From Flavobacteriales bacterium (lineage in GTDB: Bacteria; Bacteroidota; Bacteroidia; Flavobacteriales; TMED113): a stretch of DNA of 41,175 nucleotides. Every line of letters starts with the position of its first letter. Position 1 is the first letter of the stretch. Both the position numbers and the translations under genes were made by a program. The stretch covers positions 34,111-75,285 of the forward strand of contig PBKX01000014.1 of assembly GCA_002722215.1 (NCBI GenBank). Direction: 5' to 3'. A model generated the notes under the pieces. That model saw only the letters and a list, made by a program, of their open reading frames with translations, was not told the origin of the DNA and made no database searches. Positions 9,256 through 18,865 of this stretch are shown in pieces.

Positions 9256-11397
9256 ATGAAAAATATATATATAGTATTATTCTTTATCTGTTCATTATTA
9301 TTATCCCAGAATAACGTATTATTATCAATAGGAGATGAAGACATTTCCGTTGATGAATTTATGAAAACATATTATAAGAATCGATTAGATACAGACACTT
9401 TAAGTTTTGCCGCATCTTTAGAAGAATATTTAGATTTATATGTGAATTTTAAATTAAAGGTAATTGATGCTGAACAAGCTGGATTAGATACGTTACCTGC
9501 TTTTTTGAGAGAGTTAGAAGGCTATAGAAGGCAATTGGTAAAGCCTTACCTGACAGATTCAGAAATATCTCAACAGCTTTTAGAAGAAGCATATGAAAGA
9601 TTAAAATATGAAGTTTCAGTTAGTCACATTTTAATTCAATCAGAGGGTAAAGATACTGTTGAAGCATTTCGTCAAATTTCTAAGATTGAAGCAAGGTTAA
9701 AAAATGGAGAGAGTTTCCTCAAATTAGCTGAAGAATTTTCAGATGATCCTTCAGTAAAAGAAAATGGGGGTAATCTTGGCTATTTTACCGCTTTATATAT
9801 GGTATACCCATTTGAAACAGCTGCTTATTCTAATCCTGTAGGAAGTATATCTAAACCTGTCAAAACTCGATTTGGTTATCATATACTTAAAGTAAATGAT
9901 AAGCGAGAATCTAGAGGAGAAATTAAAGTAGCACATATAATGATTAGAGTAGATAATAAAAAAACAGAAGCAGTTAATTTATCTAAAACCAAGATTTTTG
10001 AAATCTATGATTCTTTAGTGTCAGAAAATGGGTTAAATTTTGCGGAGTTAGCAAAAAATTACTCGGATGACAAAAAAAGTGGAGCAAAAGGAGGTGAGTT
10101 AGATTGGTTTGGCACTAATAAGATGGTGAAAAAATTTGAAGAATCTGCTTTTTCGTTAGACTCTATTGGTATGTTTTCAAAACCATTTCAAACAGATTTC
10201 GGTTGGCATATTGTAAAGTTGTTGGATAAAAAAGAATTGCCATCATTTGACCAAATACAGCCATCATTAAAAAAGAAAATTGAGAGAGATTCAAGATCTC
10301 AAAAAACACGGAATGTTGTTATTAATAGATTAAAAGATGAATGGGGATTTGTGGAAAATGAAAAATCTAAAAACATATTTTATCGTATTATAGATGAGGA
10401 TTTTTTTAACGGAGGTGATATCTTAAATAAAATAAAAGGACTAGGAACGATAATGTTTATTTTTAATGAAAGTAAAAGCAATACAGAAAGATATGTTTAT
10501 CAAAAAGATTTTGCAGAGTATTTAATTGCATATCGAAGTAGATTATCAAATAATAGTGATATTGAACTAATTGTTGATCAATTATATAAGACTTTTAAGG
10601 AACAAAAGATTTTAGATATTGAAATGAATAATTTAGAAGAAAAACATGATGATTTTCGACTGTTAATTAACGAGTACCATGATGGTATATTACTTTTTAA
10701 TCTATCTGAAGATAAAGTGTGGAATAAAGCAATCCAGGATACAGTTGGTTTATTAAATTTTTATACAAAAAATAACACTAATTATATGTGGTCTGATCGT
10801 GTTTCAGTTAAAATTTATACCGCAAAAGATGAAAAAATAAAAAAACGAGTTTTACGCTATTTAAATCGATTTAAAGACAAAGACGAAGAATTGATGGTAA
10901 AAATAAATAAGGATTCATCATTGAATTTATCTGTTGAAGATGGTGTTTTTGAAAAAGGTGATAATTCTATAGTCGATGATCAATTATTTTCTTTGAATTT
11001 ATCATTGTTAAAAAAAGGTGATATTATTGTATCCTCTGACAATAATCAAATTATTGTTTTAGTAGATATACTTCCAGCCTCCGTTAAAGATTTGGAAGAT
11101 ATAAAAGGGATTGTTATTTCAGATTATCAAAGTGTATTAGAGAAAGATTGGCTAAAAGAACTGCGTACTCAGTATCCTGTTAATATTAATATGGATTTAT
11201 TCAATCTAGCTAAGAATCAAAATTTCGTTTCAAACGACTCTTCTTTTGGAGATGATGTTAGGCTATTTAATTGCGAAGGCTTTATGTCTTGTTTTCAGTT
11301 GGCTGGCCAAATATTTGGTTATTCTAGTGATGTGTACTTTGGTTGGAATGGTCAAATATATACTACAGAAATCAAGCCTTTAGATGGGAATAATTAA
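9256..11397 (+). CDS. Secreted parvulin-type peptidylprolyl isomerase with two PpiC domains
   Basis: Signal peptide MKNIYIVLFFICSLLLSQ; 'VSVSHILIQSEG...ENGGNLGYF...TRFGYHILKVNDKR' and 'IKVAHIMIRVDN...KGGELDWFG...TDFGWHIVKLLDKK'. Start 9127 in the ORF track overlaps guaB and is unlikely. Confidence 0.9.
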   Translation: MKNIYIVLFFICSLLLSQNNVLLSIGDEDISVDEFMKTYYKNRLDTDTLSFAASLEEYLDLYVNFKLKVIDAEQAGLDTLPAFLRELEGYRRQLVKPYLTDSEISQQLLEEAYERLKYEVSVSHILIQSEGKDTVEAFRQISKIEARLKNGESFLKLAEEFSDDPSVKENGGNLGYFTALYMVYPFETAAYSNPVGSISKPVKTRFGYHILKVNDKRESRGEIKVAHIMIRVDNKKTEAVNLSKTKIFEIYDSLVSENGLNFAELAKNYSDDKKSGAKGGELDWFGTNKMVKKFEESAFSLDSIGMFSKPFQTDFGWHIVKLLDKKELPSFDQIQPSLKKKIERDSRSQKTRNVVINRLKDEWGFVENEKSKNIFYRIIDEDFFNGGDILNKIKGLGTIMFIFNESKSNTERYVYQKDFAEYLIAYRSRLSNNSDIELIVDQLYKTFKEQKILDIEMNNLEEKHDDFRLLINEYHDGILLFNLSEDKVWNKAIQDTVGLLNFYTKNNTNYMWSDRVSVKIYTAKDEKIKKRVLRYLNRFKDKDEELMVKINKDSSLNLSVEDGVFEKGDNSIVDDQLFSLNLSLLKKGDIIVSSDNNQIIVLVDILPASVKDLEDIKGIVISDYQSVLEKDWLKELRTQYPVNINMDLFNLAKNQNFVSNDSSFGDDVRLFNCEGFMSCFQLAGQIFGYSSDVYFGWNGQIYTTEIKPLDGNN

Positions 11398-12238
11398 TAA
11401 ATTAATTTCCGTATTATTTCTTTGGCTTTTTCTTGCTTGCCAAACAAATTCTTCTGATCGTATTGTTGTTGCTAGAGTTTTTGATGATCGTCTCTATTTA
11501 GATGAAATTCCATATTTTGAAAACAATACTAAAAAAGATAGTATGTTGTTACTTCATAATTTCTCTAATCAGTGGGCTGCAAAAAAATTATTACTTAAAA
11601 AAGCGCAATATAATTTCAAAAATGAGCCATTATATATTGATAGTTTGGTGAGTTTATATAGGGAATCTTTATTGACACACTACTATAAGGAGGCGGTCAT
11701 ACAAACTTATTTAGACACGTTAATTCAGGATTCGTTGATTATGAATTATTATACTGCTAATATTCAAAATTTCCAATTAAAGGAAGATATTGTCAAATTA
11801 AATTATATTAAAATCAGAAATGTGGCACCTAATTTAGATTTTGTGGTTGAAAATTATGATAATCTCTCAGAAGATAAATTAATGGAATTAGACGATTATT
11901 GTATTCAATTTGCAGAAAGATATTTTCTAGGAGATGTATCTTGGATAGGTTGGAGAGATTTTATTCAACAAATGCCCGAGAAAGAGCAAGTAAAACTATT
12001 AGATACAAGGAAGGTGTTAAAAAAGAATAAGCGTTTTGAGTTTAAGGATTCGGTATATAGTTATTTTATCTTTGTTCAAGATTTTAAACTAAAAGGGAGT
12101 TCGTCACCGTTAAAATATGTATCTTCAATGATTCAAAAAATACTCTTGAATAAAAGAAAAAAAGAAATTTTTTACCATATTGAGCAAAAATTAATTGAAG
12201 AGGCAATTGAAAATAATAATTTTGAAATTTATGAATAG
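11384..12238 (+). CDS. Lipoprotein, probable SurA-like chaperone without a recognisable PPIase domain
   Basis: Lipobox-like 'LFLWLFLAC|QTNSS'; 'VARVFDDRLYLDEIP...' start and 'YYTANIQNFQLKEDIVKLNYIKI' resemble SurA/parvulin borders, but there is no NGG-L-G / FGYH core. Confidence 0.6.
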   Translation: MGIINKLISVLFLWLFLACQTNSSDRIVVARVFDDRLYLDEIPYFENNTKKDSMLLLHNFSNQWAAKKLLLKKAQYNFKNEPLYIDSLVSLYRESLLTHYYKEAVIQTYLDTLIQDSLIMNYYTANIQNFQLKEDIVKLNYIKIRNVAPNLDFVVENYDNLSEDKLMELDDYCIQFAERYFLGDVSWIGWRDFIQQMPEKEQVKLLDTRKVLKKNKRFEFKDSVYSYFIFVQDFKLKGSSSPLKYVSSMIQKILLNKRKKEIFYHIEQKLIEEAIENNNFEIYE

Positions 12239-13592
12239 ATATGTTTATTTAGTTTGTTTAATTTGTCTAAATTTTATACAGGCTCAAAATATTAAACAGG
12301 GATCATCTGTATTGGTTGATGGCATTTTTGCTATTATTGGTGATCATGTTATTTTTCACAGTGATATAAATAATCAGATAAATCAGTATCAAACACAGGG
12401 TTTTGATGATCCTAATTTAAGAGAAAAAGTGATTGAAGAATTGTTTTTTCAAAAAACCTTACTTCATTTTGCAGCAGTTGATAGCCTTATTATTGATCCT
12501 GCTGAAATTGATAACACATTAAATCAAAGGATTTTATTTTTTGAAGAACAATTAGGATCGAAAGAAAAAGTGGAAAGTTATTTTAAAAAATCAATCATTG
12601 AACTAAAGGATGAACTGAAACCTATTGTTGAAGATCAACTTTTGATTCAGAAAATGCAATATGAGATCATTAAAAATATTGATGTTTCTCCTCTAGAAAT
12701 TGAAACATTTTACAATGATCTTCATGTGGATAGTATCCCTTTGATTGAAACTCAGTTTCAAATTGCACAAATATTAAAAAAACCCGATGCGTCGAATTTG
12801 GCTATTGAAGAAACGTTGTCAAAGTTAGAGGATTTGAGAAATCGAATTTTAAAAGGTGCTGATTTTTCTACAATGGCTATACTTTACTCAGAAGATCCTG
12901 GTTCTTCGAGAAATGGGGGGGGGTATTTTGATATTAAAAAAGGGTTCTTTGTAAAAGAATTTGAAGCTGTAGCTTTCAGTTTAGATATTGATGAAGTATC
13001 AGAAGTCTTTGAAACACAATTTGGATATCATATAGTACAACTAATAGATCGTCGTGGTAATGAAATAGATGTTCGTCATATTTTGATGACACCTAAAATT
13101 TCGAATAATGATATGATAGTAGCAAAAGAGTTTTTAGAGGCACTAAAAAATAAAATTATTGATAATACAATGAGTTTTTCTGAAGCAGCAAAAGAATTTT
13201 CTGCTGATGATAACACGAAGTATAATGGGGGGGTATTAATTAATCCTAATAAAAATAATTCTTTTTTCTCGATATCAGAATTAGAAAAATTAGATATATC
13301 ATTATTAAATGAAATCAAGGATCTATCTGTTGATTCTTTAACAGCTCCGATGTATATTAAATTGCCAGATGGTCAGGAAGCATATAGGATTATTAAATTA
13401 ATTTCCAAAACTAATGAGCATGTTGCAAATTTAAAAGATGATTATCCGTTTTTAAAAAATCTTTATTCTCAAATAAAAGAGGATAGAGAGTTAAAAAAAT
13501 GGTATAAACGTAAGATTCAAGATGTATATGTACATACGTATGAAAATATGTATAATTATAATTTTTACAATAATTTATTAAGTCATGAATAA
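12231..13592 (+). CDS. SurA-like periplasmic peptidylprolyl isomerase
   Basis: Signal peptide MNRYVYLVCLICLNFIQAQ; 'VDGIFAIIGDHVIFHSDINNQI'; parvulin motifs 'SSRNGGGYFDI...TQFGYHIVQLIDRRG', second domain 'IDVRHILMTPK'. Confidence 0.88.
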   Translation: MNRYVYLVCLICLNFIQAQNIKQGSSVLVDGIFAIIGDHVIFHSDINNQINQYQTQGFDDPNLREKVIEELFFQKTLLHFAAVDSLIIDPAEIDNTLNQRILFFEEQLGSKEKVESYFKKSIIELKDELKPIVEDQLLIQKMQYEIIKNIDVSPLEIETFYNDLHVDSIPLIETQFQIAQILKKPDASNLAIEETLSKLEDLRNRILKGADFSTMAILYSEDPGSSRNGGGYFDIKKGFFVKEFEAVAFSLDIDEVSEVFETQFGYHIVQLIDRRGNEIDVRHILMTPKISNNDMIVAKEFLEALKNKIIDNTMSFSEAAKEFSADDNTKYNGGVLINPNKNNSFFSISELEKLDISLLNEIKDLSVDSLTAPMYIKLPDGQEAYRIIKLISKTNEHVANLKDDYPFLKNLYSQIKEDRELKKWYKRKIQDVYVHTYENMYNYNFYNNLLSHE

Positions 13593-14556
13593 TAATTCTA
13601 ATAATCAAAATTTAGAACTAGTTAAAATTTTAGTCCAAAAATATGAGGAAACAACTCGTGAGATTTCAAAAGTTATTGTTGGTCAAGATGAGGCCGTGAA
13701 GCAGATATTAAGTACTATTTTTGTTGGTGGTCATGCTCTATTAATAGGAGTCCCAGGTTTAGCAAAAACACTACTTGTTAATACGATTTCTAAAATACTA
13801 GGCCTTCAATTTAATAGGATCCAATTTACACCTGATTTAATGCCTTCCGATATTATTGGTAATGATATTCTGACACAGAAAAAAGAATTTGAATTTATTA
13901 AAGGGCCTATATTTTGTAATGTTCTGCTTGCAGATGAAATTAATAGGACACCACCGAAAACTCAATCTGCTTTATTAGAAGCTATGGAGGAAAAATCAGT
14001 TACTGTTGGTGGTGCTACTTACAAAATGTCATTGCCTTTTTTTGTTTTAGCGACTCAAAACCCAATTGAGCAAGAGGGAACTTATCCTTTGCCAGAGGCG
14101 CAATTAGACCGTTTTATGTATAGTGTATTTTTAGATTACCCTAATATTGATGAAGAAATTGATATTGTAAAACGCACAACATTATCTAAAATGGAAGAAG
14201 TGAAACAGCTTTTTTCTGTTACAGATATTTTAAAGTACCAAAATTTAGTTTTAAATATACCTGTTAATGATAATGTAATCCGATATGCTGTTGAATTGGT
14301 CCAAAAAACACGTCCTAACAGAGAGAATTCTTCTGAATATATAAATAAGTATATTAATTTTGGTGCTGGTCCTAGAGCATCACAATATCTTATTTTAGGA
14401 TCAAAAATTAATGCTCTTTTAGCTGGGAAATATTCTCCAGATATTGAGGATGTTCAACATGTTGCTAACTGGGTCTTAGCACATCGATTAGTTAAGAATT
14501 ATAAGGCCGAGGCTGAAAGTATTAGTACTCAACATATTATTTCAAAGCTTCTTTAA
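13585..14556 (+). CDS. MoxR-family AAA+ ATPase
   Basis: 'VIVGQDEAVKQIL', 'GVPGLAKT', 'IQFTPDLMPSDIIG', 'LLADEINRTPPKTQSALLEAMEEKSVTVGG', 'FVLATQNPIEQEGTYPLPEAQLDRF'. Confidence 0.95.
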   Translation: MNNNSNNQNLELVKILVQKYEETTREISKVIVGQDEAVKQILSTIFVGGHALLIGVPGLAKTLLVNTISKILGLQFNRIQFTPDLMPSDIIGNDILTQKKEFEFIKGPIFCNVLLADEINRTPPKTQSALLEAMEEKSVTVGGATYKMSLPFFVLATQNPIEQEGTYPLPEAQLDRFMYSVFLDYPNIDEEIDIVKRTTLSKMEEVKQLFSVTDILKYQNLVLNIPVNDNVIRYAVELVQKTRPNRENSSEYINKYINFGAGPRASQYLILGSKINALLAGKYSPDIEDVQHVANWVLAHRLVKNYKAEAESISTQHIISKLL

Positions 14557-15498
14557 TATTTTGGTTATAATTTTTAAAGCTACTGTTCTTGGGTTATGTA
14601 ATGTCTCTTTTTTAAATTCAGATAATATTTGTTTAAACTTTATGTTTTTGGATAGTAATTGTTTGCATTCTTCTGCTATTATTGTTTCAAACCAAAGCAT
14701 TTGTTGTTGTCTTCTTTTTTCTTGAATTTCTCCATTTTTATATTTTGTTTCATGTAGCAATAAAATATGTTTCCAGATTTCCTTCACATTTAGGCCACTT
14801 AATCCTGAAGATATAAATACTGCTTGTTCTTTTTTTTGTTTATTGTGTTGTATACTGTTTTGTAAGATGTATTTTGTTGATTTTGCTAATTCTGGGTCTT
14901 GGTCTGCCTTGTTAATTAAAATAATATCACTTAATTCTAGCACCCCCTTTTTTATAAATTGTAATTGATCACCATTTTGTGTAAGTGTTAAGTATATAAA
15001 TAAGTCTGATATAGATTCTACTATGGATTCGGATTGTCCAACTCCTACTGTTTCAATAAAAATAACATTAAATTTAGCCGCTTCACATATAGTAATTGCG
15101 TCTTTGGTAGTATTTGAAATTCCTCCTAATATCCCGGAGCTTGGTGATGGACGAATAAAAGCTAATTTGGAATTAGTTAACTTTGGCATTCTTGTTTTGT
15201 CACCTAATATACTTCCTTTTGATAATGTGCTACTTGGATCAATTGTAAGAATCGCAACTTTTTTTCCCTGTTCAACTAATAAGCTCCCTAGAGATTCAAT
15301 AAAAGTACTTTTTCCTACGCCTGGTGTTCCACTAATTCCTAATCGGATTGATTTTTCGCCTAATTTTGCACATTTTTCTACTAGTTCTTCTGCTTTCTGT
15401 TTATCTGTTTCTAATGTGCTTTCAATTAATGTAATAGCCTTGCCTAATATCGATATATCTCCTTTAGTGATCCCGTTTAAATAATCTTTTATTTGCAT
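14542..15498 (-). CDS. meaB: Methylmalonyl-CoA mutase-associated GTPase MeaB/ArgK
   Basis: 'LGISGTPGVGKSTFIESLG', 'AILTIDPSSTLSKGSILGDKTRM', 'FIETVGVGQSE', 'LINKAD'. Confidence 0.93.
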   Translation of the reverse strand: MQIKDYLNGITKGDISILGKAITLIESTLETDKQKAEELVEKCAKLGEKSIRLGISGTPGVGKSTFIESLGSLLVEQGKKVAILTIDPSSTLSKGSILGDKTRMPKLTNSKLAFIRPSPSSGILGGISNTTKDAITICEAAKFNVIFIETVGVGQSESIVESISDLFIYLTLTQNGDQLQFIKKGVLELSDIILINKADQDPELAKSTKYILQNSIQHNKQKKEQAVFISSGLSGLNVKEIWKHILLLHETKYKNGEIQEKRRQQQMLWFETIIAEECKQLLSKNIKFKQILSEFKKETLHNPRTVALKIITKILKKL

Positions 15499-18400
15499 CT
15501 ATTTAGTAATATATTTAAAATGTCAATAGCTGCTTCAGATACTATTGTCCCTGGTCCAAATATTTTCTTGATTCCTTTTTTGTGTAAATAATGATAATCT
15601 TGTTCAGGTATGATTCCTCCTAGAATAACCATAATATCATCTCTTTTAATCTCCTTTAACTTATTAAGTAGTTCTGGTATTAGTGTTTTATGACCTCCCG
15701 CTAGGGATGATATTCCAATAATATGTACATCGTTCTCTAGTGCTTGTTTTACTATTTCCTCTGGAGTTTGAAAGAGTGGAGCTATATCGACATCAAATCC
15801 CATATCAGAAAAACTAGTGGCAATGATTTTGATGCCTCTATCATGTCCATCTTGACCTAATTTTGCTGCTAATATTCTTGGTCTTCTTCCGGTTGATTTT
15901 TTAAAAGTATCGGTCAGTTGATTCGCTAAAATAAAGTTCTTGTCATTTTGTTTTTCCATAGCGTATATTCCTGAATTCATGTTGGTTTTTGCTTTATATC
16001 GATCAAACACCGTCTCACAAGCATATGAAATTTCTCCTAATGTGGCCTTTGATTTAGCAGCCTGAATAGCTAGAGATAGTAAATTTTCTTTTTCTGAAAA
16101 ACATGCATTCTTGATTTTTTCTAGGTTTTTTTGTACATCTATTTCCACTCGGTTTGTTTTTATTTTTTTTAATCTTTTTAATTGATTTTTTAATACCTTT
16201 TTATTATCAATTTGCAAGATTTTAATTTTTTCCACATCTTGTTCCTGAAAGCAATTTAAGCCAATAATTAAATTTTCGCCATTATCAATTTTTGCTTGTC
16301 TTTTGATAGCAGATGCTTCTATTTTTAATTTTGGCATTCCAGCTTCTATTGCCTTTACCATACCTCCTATTTTCTCTATTTCCTCAATATGTTGTTTTGC
16401 TTTTTTTGTGATTTCGTTTGTTAATACTTCTAGGTAGTATGATCCGCCAAATGGATCAATAGCACTACATATATCCGTGTCATTTTGAAGGAATATTTGC
16501 GTATCTCTAGCAATTTTAGCAGATTCATTTGTTGGTAGCGCAATAGCTTCATCTAGAGCATTGGTATGTAGTGATTGAGTTCCCCCCATAACAGCAGCCA
16601 AGGCTTCAATCGTTGTTCTTGTTATATTATTTTGAGGATTTTGTTTTGTTAAACTCCAGCCAGAAGTTTGACAATGTGATCGGAGCATTAATGATTTTTT
16701 GTTTTTAGGCTTAAAGGTGGCCATCATTTGTGCCCATAGTATTCGCGCAGCTCTCATCTTAGCAATTTCCATGAAGAAATTCATTCCAATTCCCCAAAAA
16801 AATGATAATCTCGGCACGAAATCATCTATTTTTAATCCAGCTTGAAGGCCATGCTTTACATATTCTAATCCATCACATAAAGTATATGCTACCTCTATAT
16901 CTGCACTTGCCCCTGCTTCTAGCATGTGATATCCACTAACACTAATACTGTTAAATTTAGGCATATTAATAGCTGTATATTTAAAGATATCTCTTATTAT
17001 CCGCATAGATGCTTTTGGAGGATATATATATGTATTTCTGACCATGAATTCTTTTAAAATATCATTTTGGATTGTTCCTCTTAATTGATGTTGTGGAACA
17101 TCTGTTTTTTCAGCCATTGCTATAAAAAATGCCATAATTGGTATTACAGCTCCATTCATAGTCATTGACACAGATGTTTTACTTAAATCAATACCATCAA
17201 ACAACAGCTCCATGTCATCCATGCTATCAATAGCCACTCCAGCTTTTCCTACATCGCCTAATACGCGTTCATGATCTGAATCATATCCTCGATGAGTTGG
17301 GAGATCAAATGCTATCGATAGCCCTGTTTGGCCTTTAGCTAGATTTTTCTTGTAAAATTTATTGGATTCTTCTGCAGTTGAGAATCCTGAGTATTGACGT
17401 ATCGTCCATTTCTTTTGACAATACATAGTGCTATATGGTCCCCTTAGAAATGGTGGTTCTCCTGCTCCAAAATTAATATGGTCTATGTTCTCAATATCAT
17501 TTTTCAAGTATTTGTTCTTGATATTAATTCCCTCAAAAGTATCCCATGTTTCAATTTTTACATGTTCTTTTTTAATTAAAGTCTTTTTTATTTTATTCAT
17601 TGAATGACTGATGGTTTCAATATAATAGCTTCCGTGTAGTGGATCAGAGACTTTGTCTAGATAAGATTCATGTTTTAAAATTAATTGTTGTTTGATATGA
17701 TCAATGTTCAGTTTTTTTGACTTAATTAATAGTTCATTGCACCCTCCTAAAATAGAGCTTATAGATTGTGTAGTTGTCTCAATTAAAGGGTTTATTTTAC
17801 TTTTTTTTGGACTCACTACGCATTTGATATATGGGCTAAGTCGATATTTTTCTTTATATGCAATTCTAAAAGCACGGATTTTAGCTATTTCAATTAAAAA
17901 ATTATTTGATATTTCAAATAAATAGATTATATGACTTAGTGGTTTAGCTTTTGTGTTTTTAAAATTATCTAAAATAGTATGTTCATATTTTAATGTAGTT
18001 GGAGTAAATTCAGTAGACTGGATTGGAATACTTAAAAACCTATAATTAGGTAGATGCTCTGAAAAGAATAAAAAGTCATGAGGGTCTAAATATGTATTGT
18101 AAAAAACACCTTTTAATTTATGTAATTGTGCCTTCCCATATCTATTAATTCCTAATTTAATAAACTTATTTGCAAGTGTTTTAAAATTTTTAAAACCTTT
18201 AAAATTAATTTTCACAATATCGATTTGGATATTTTTTAGAATTAGACTTAATTTCTGATTGCTGAAGTTTAGAAAAGAAATTGAGTTTGCTCCATATTTT
18301 AAAGCTTTTAAGGCATCTTTATTTGCTTGCTTTTCGGTTTTGATATCTATTTCTACACATATATCCCAATTTCCATTTTTATTAAATGTATTTGTAATAC

Positions 18401-18545
18401 TGTTTTCTTCTTGAAAATAAATTGGATCATATGTGTTCTTATCATTATTGTTCAGTGATCCCTCAGTAGAATTTAGATTCTTCCAGTCTTTTTTTGTTTG
18501 GTTTTGGAAAAGTTTAGATTTAGTTAGAAAAATATTTTTTTTCAT
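15489..18545 (-). CDS. Methylmalonyl-CoA mutase, single-chain fusion of a short MutA-like region (about aa 1-330) to full MutB (about aa 331-1018)
   Basis: N-term 'WDICVEIDIKTEKQANKDALKALKYGANSISF...YLDKVSDPLHGSYYIE' is MutA-like. C-term 'GPYSTMYCQKKWTIRQYSGFSTAEESNKFYKKNLAKGQTGLSIAFDLPTHRGYDSDHERV' plus B12 domain 'KLGQDGHDRGIKIIA' is MutB. Confidence 0.92.
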   Translation of the reverse strand: MKKNIFLTKSKLFQNQTKKDWKNLNSTEGSLNNNDKNTYDPIYFQEENSITNTFNKNGNWDICVEIDIKTEKQANKDALKALKYGANSISFLNFSNQKLSLILKNIQIDIVKINFKGFKNFKTLANKFIKLGINRYGKAQLHKLKGVFYNTYLDPHDFLFFSEHLPNYRFLSIPIQSTEFTPTTLKYEHTILDNFKNTKAKPLSHIIYLFEISNNFLIEIAKIRAFRIAYKEKYRLSPYIKCVVSPKKSKINPLIETTTQSISSILGGCNELLIKSKKLNIDHIKQQLILKHESYLDKVSDPLHGSYYIETISHSMNKIKKTLIKKEHVKIETWDTFEGINIKNKYLKNDIENIDHINFGAGEPPFLRGPYSTMYCQKKWTIRQYSGFSTAEESNKFYKKNLAKGQTGLSIAFDLPTHRGYDSDHERVLGDVGKAGVAIDSMDDMELLFDGIDLSKTSVSMTMNGAVIPIMAFFIAMAEKTDVPQHQLRGTIQNDILKEFMVRNTYIYPPKASMRIIRDIFKYTAINMPKFNSISVSGYHMLEAGASADIEVAYTLCDGLEYVKHGLQAGLKIDDFVPRLSFFWGIGMNFFMEIAKMRAARILWAQMMATFKPKNKKSLMLRSHCQTSGWSLTKQNPQNNITRTTIEALAAVMGGTQSLHTNALDEAIALPTNESAKIARDTQIFLQNDTDICSAIDPFGGSYYLEVLTNEITKKAKQHIEEIEKIGGMVKAIEAGMPKLKIEASAIKRQAKIDNGENLIIGLNCFQEQDVEKIKILQIDNKKVLKNQLKRLKKIKTNRVEIDVQKNLEKIKNACFSEKENLLSLAIQAAKSKATLGEISYACETVFDRYKAKTNMNSGIYAMEKQNDKNFILANQLTDTFKKSTGRRPRILAAKLGQDGHDRGIKIIATSFSDMGFDVDIAPLFQTPEEIVKQALENDVHIIGISSLAGGHKTLIPELLNKLKEIKRDDIMVILGGIIPEQDYHYLHKKGIKKIFGPGTIVSEAAIDILNILLNRCK

Positions 18546-18553
18546 ACTTTATG

Positions 18554-18865
18554 TTATTCAATTATGAACACTTCTTCATTTTCTTTTGACAGAAATAATT
18601 TTTCTCTCAGATATTTTTCAAGCTGAGGTGTTAATGAATCTTGAGAGAGTATTTTAATAATATGCTTATCCTTTTTTATTTCTTGTTCATAGTATTCTTT
18701 ATCTTTTTTTAATTTTTTTATTTCTTGCTTTTGATCTATTTGTGTTAAAATAGAATTTGTGTCAAAAAAAAATATCCATATAAAAAAAAATAAAAAAGAT
18801 ATAAAGTATCTATTTTTAGACCATGAGGGTAATTTTTTATATAGAGTTAGTATTTTTTCTTTCAT
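18554..18865 (-). CDS. Septum formation initiator family protein (DivIC/FtsB-like)
   Basis: One TM helix followed by coiled coil 'QKQEIKKLKKDKEYYEQEIKKDK...LEKYLREKLFLSKENEEVFII'. Confidence 0.85.
   Translation of the reverse strand: MKEKILTLYKKLPSWSKNRYFISFLFFFIWIFFFDTNSILTQIDQKQEIKKLKKDKEYYEQEIKKDKHIIKILSQDSLTPQLEKYLREKLFLSKENEEVFIIE

Noticed and set aside
15023-15484. 153-aa plus-strand ORF opposite meaB, and similar ORFs at 17704-17925, 29100-29417, 29554-29742, 31523-31723, and same-strand/out-of-frame 4516-4725 and 40333-40524
   Set aside because: Overlap conserved genes (meaB, mutase, murB, GT2, YwqK-like, SprB-like) in a different frame or strand with no independent evidence.
15489-18545. 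IcmF-type (isobutyryl-CoA mutase) fusion
   Set aside because: IcmF has an N-terminal B12 domain and a central G domain. Here the B12 domain is C-terminal, there is no G domain in the chain, and MeaB is a separate gene.
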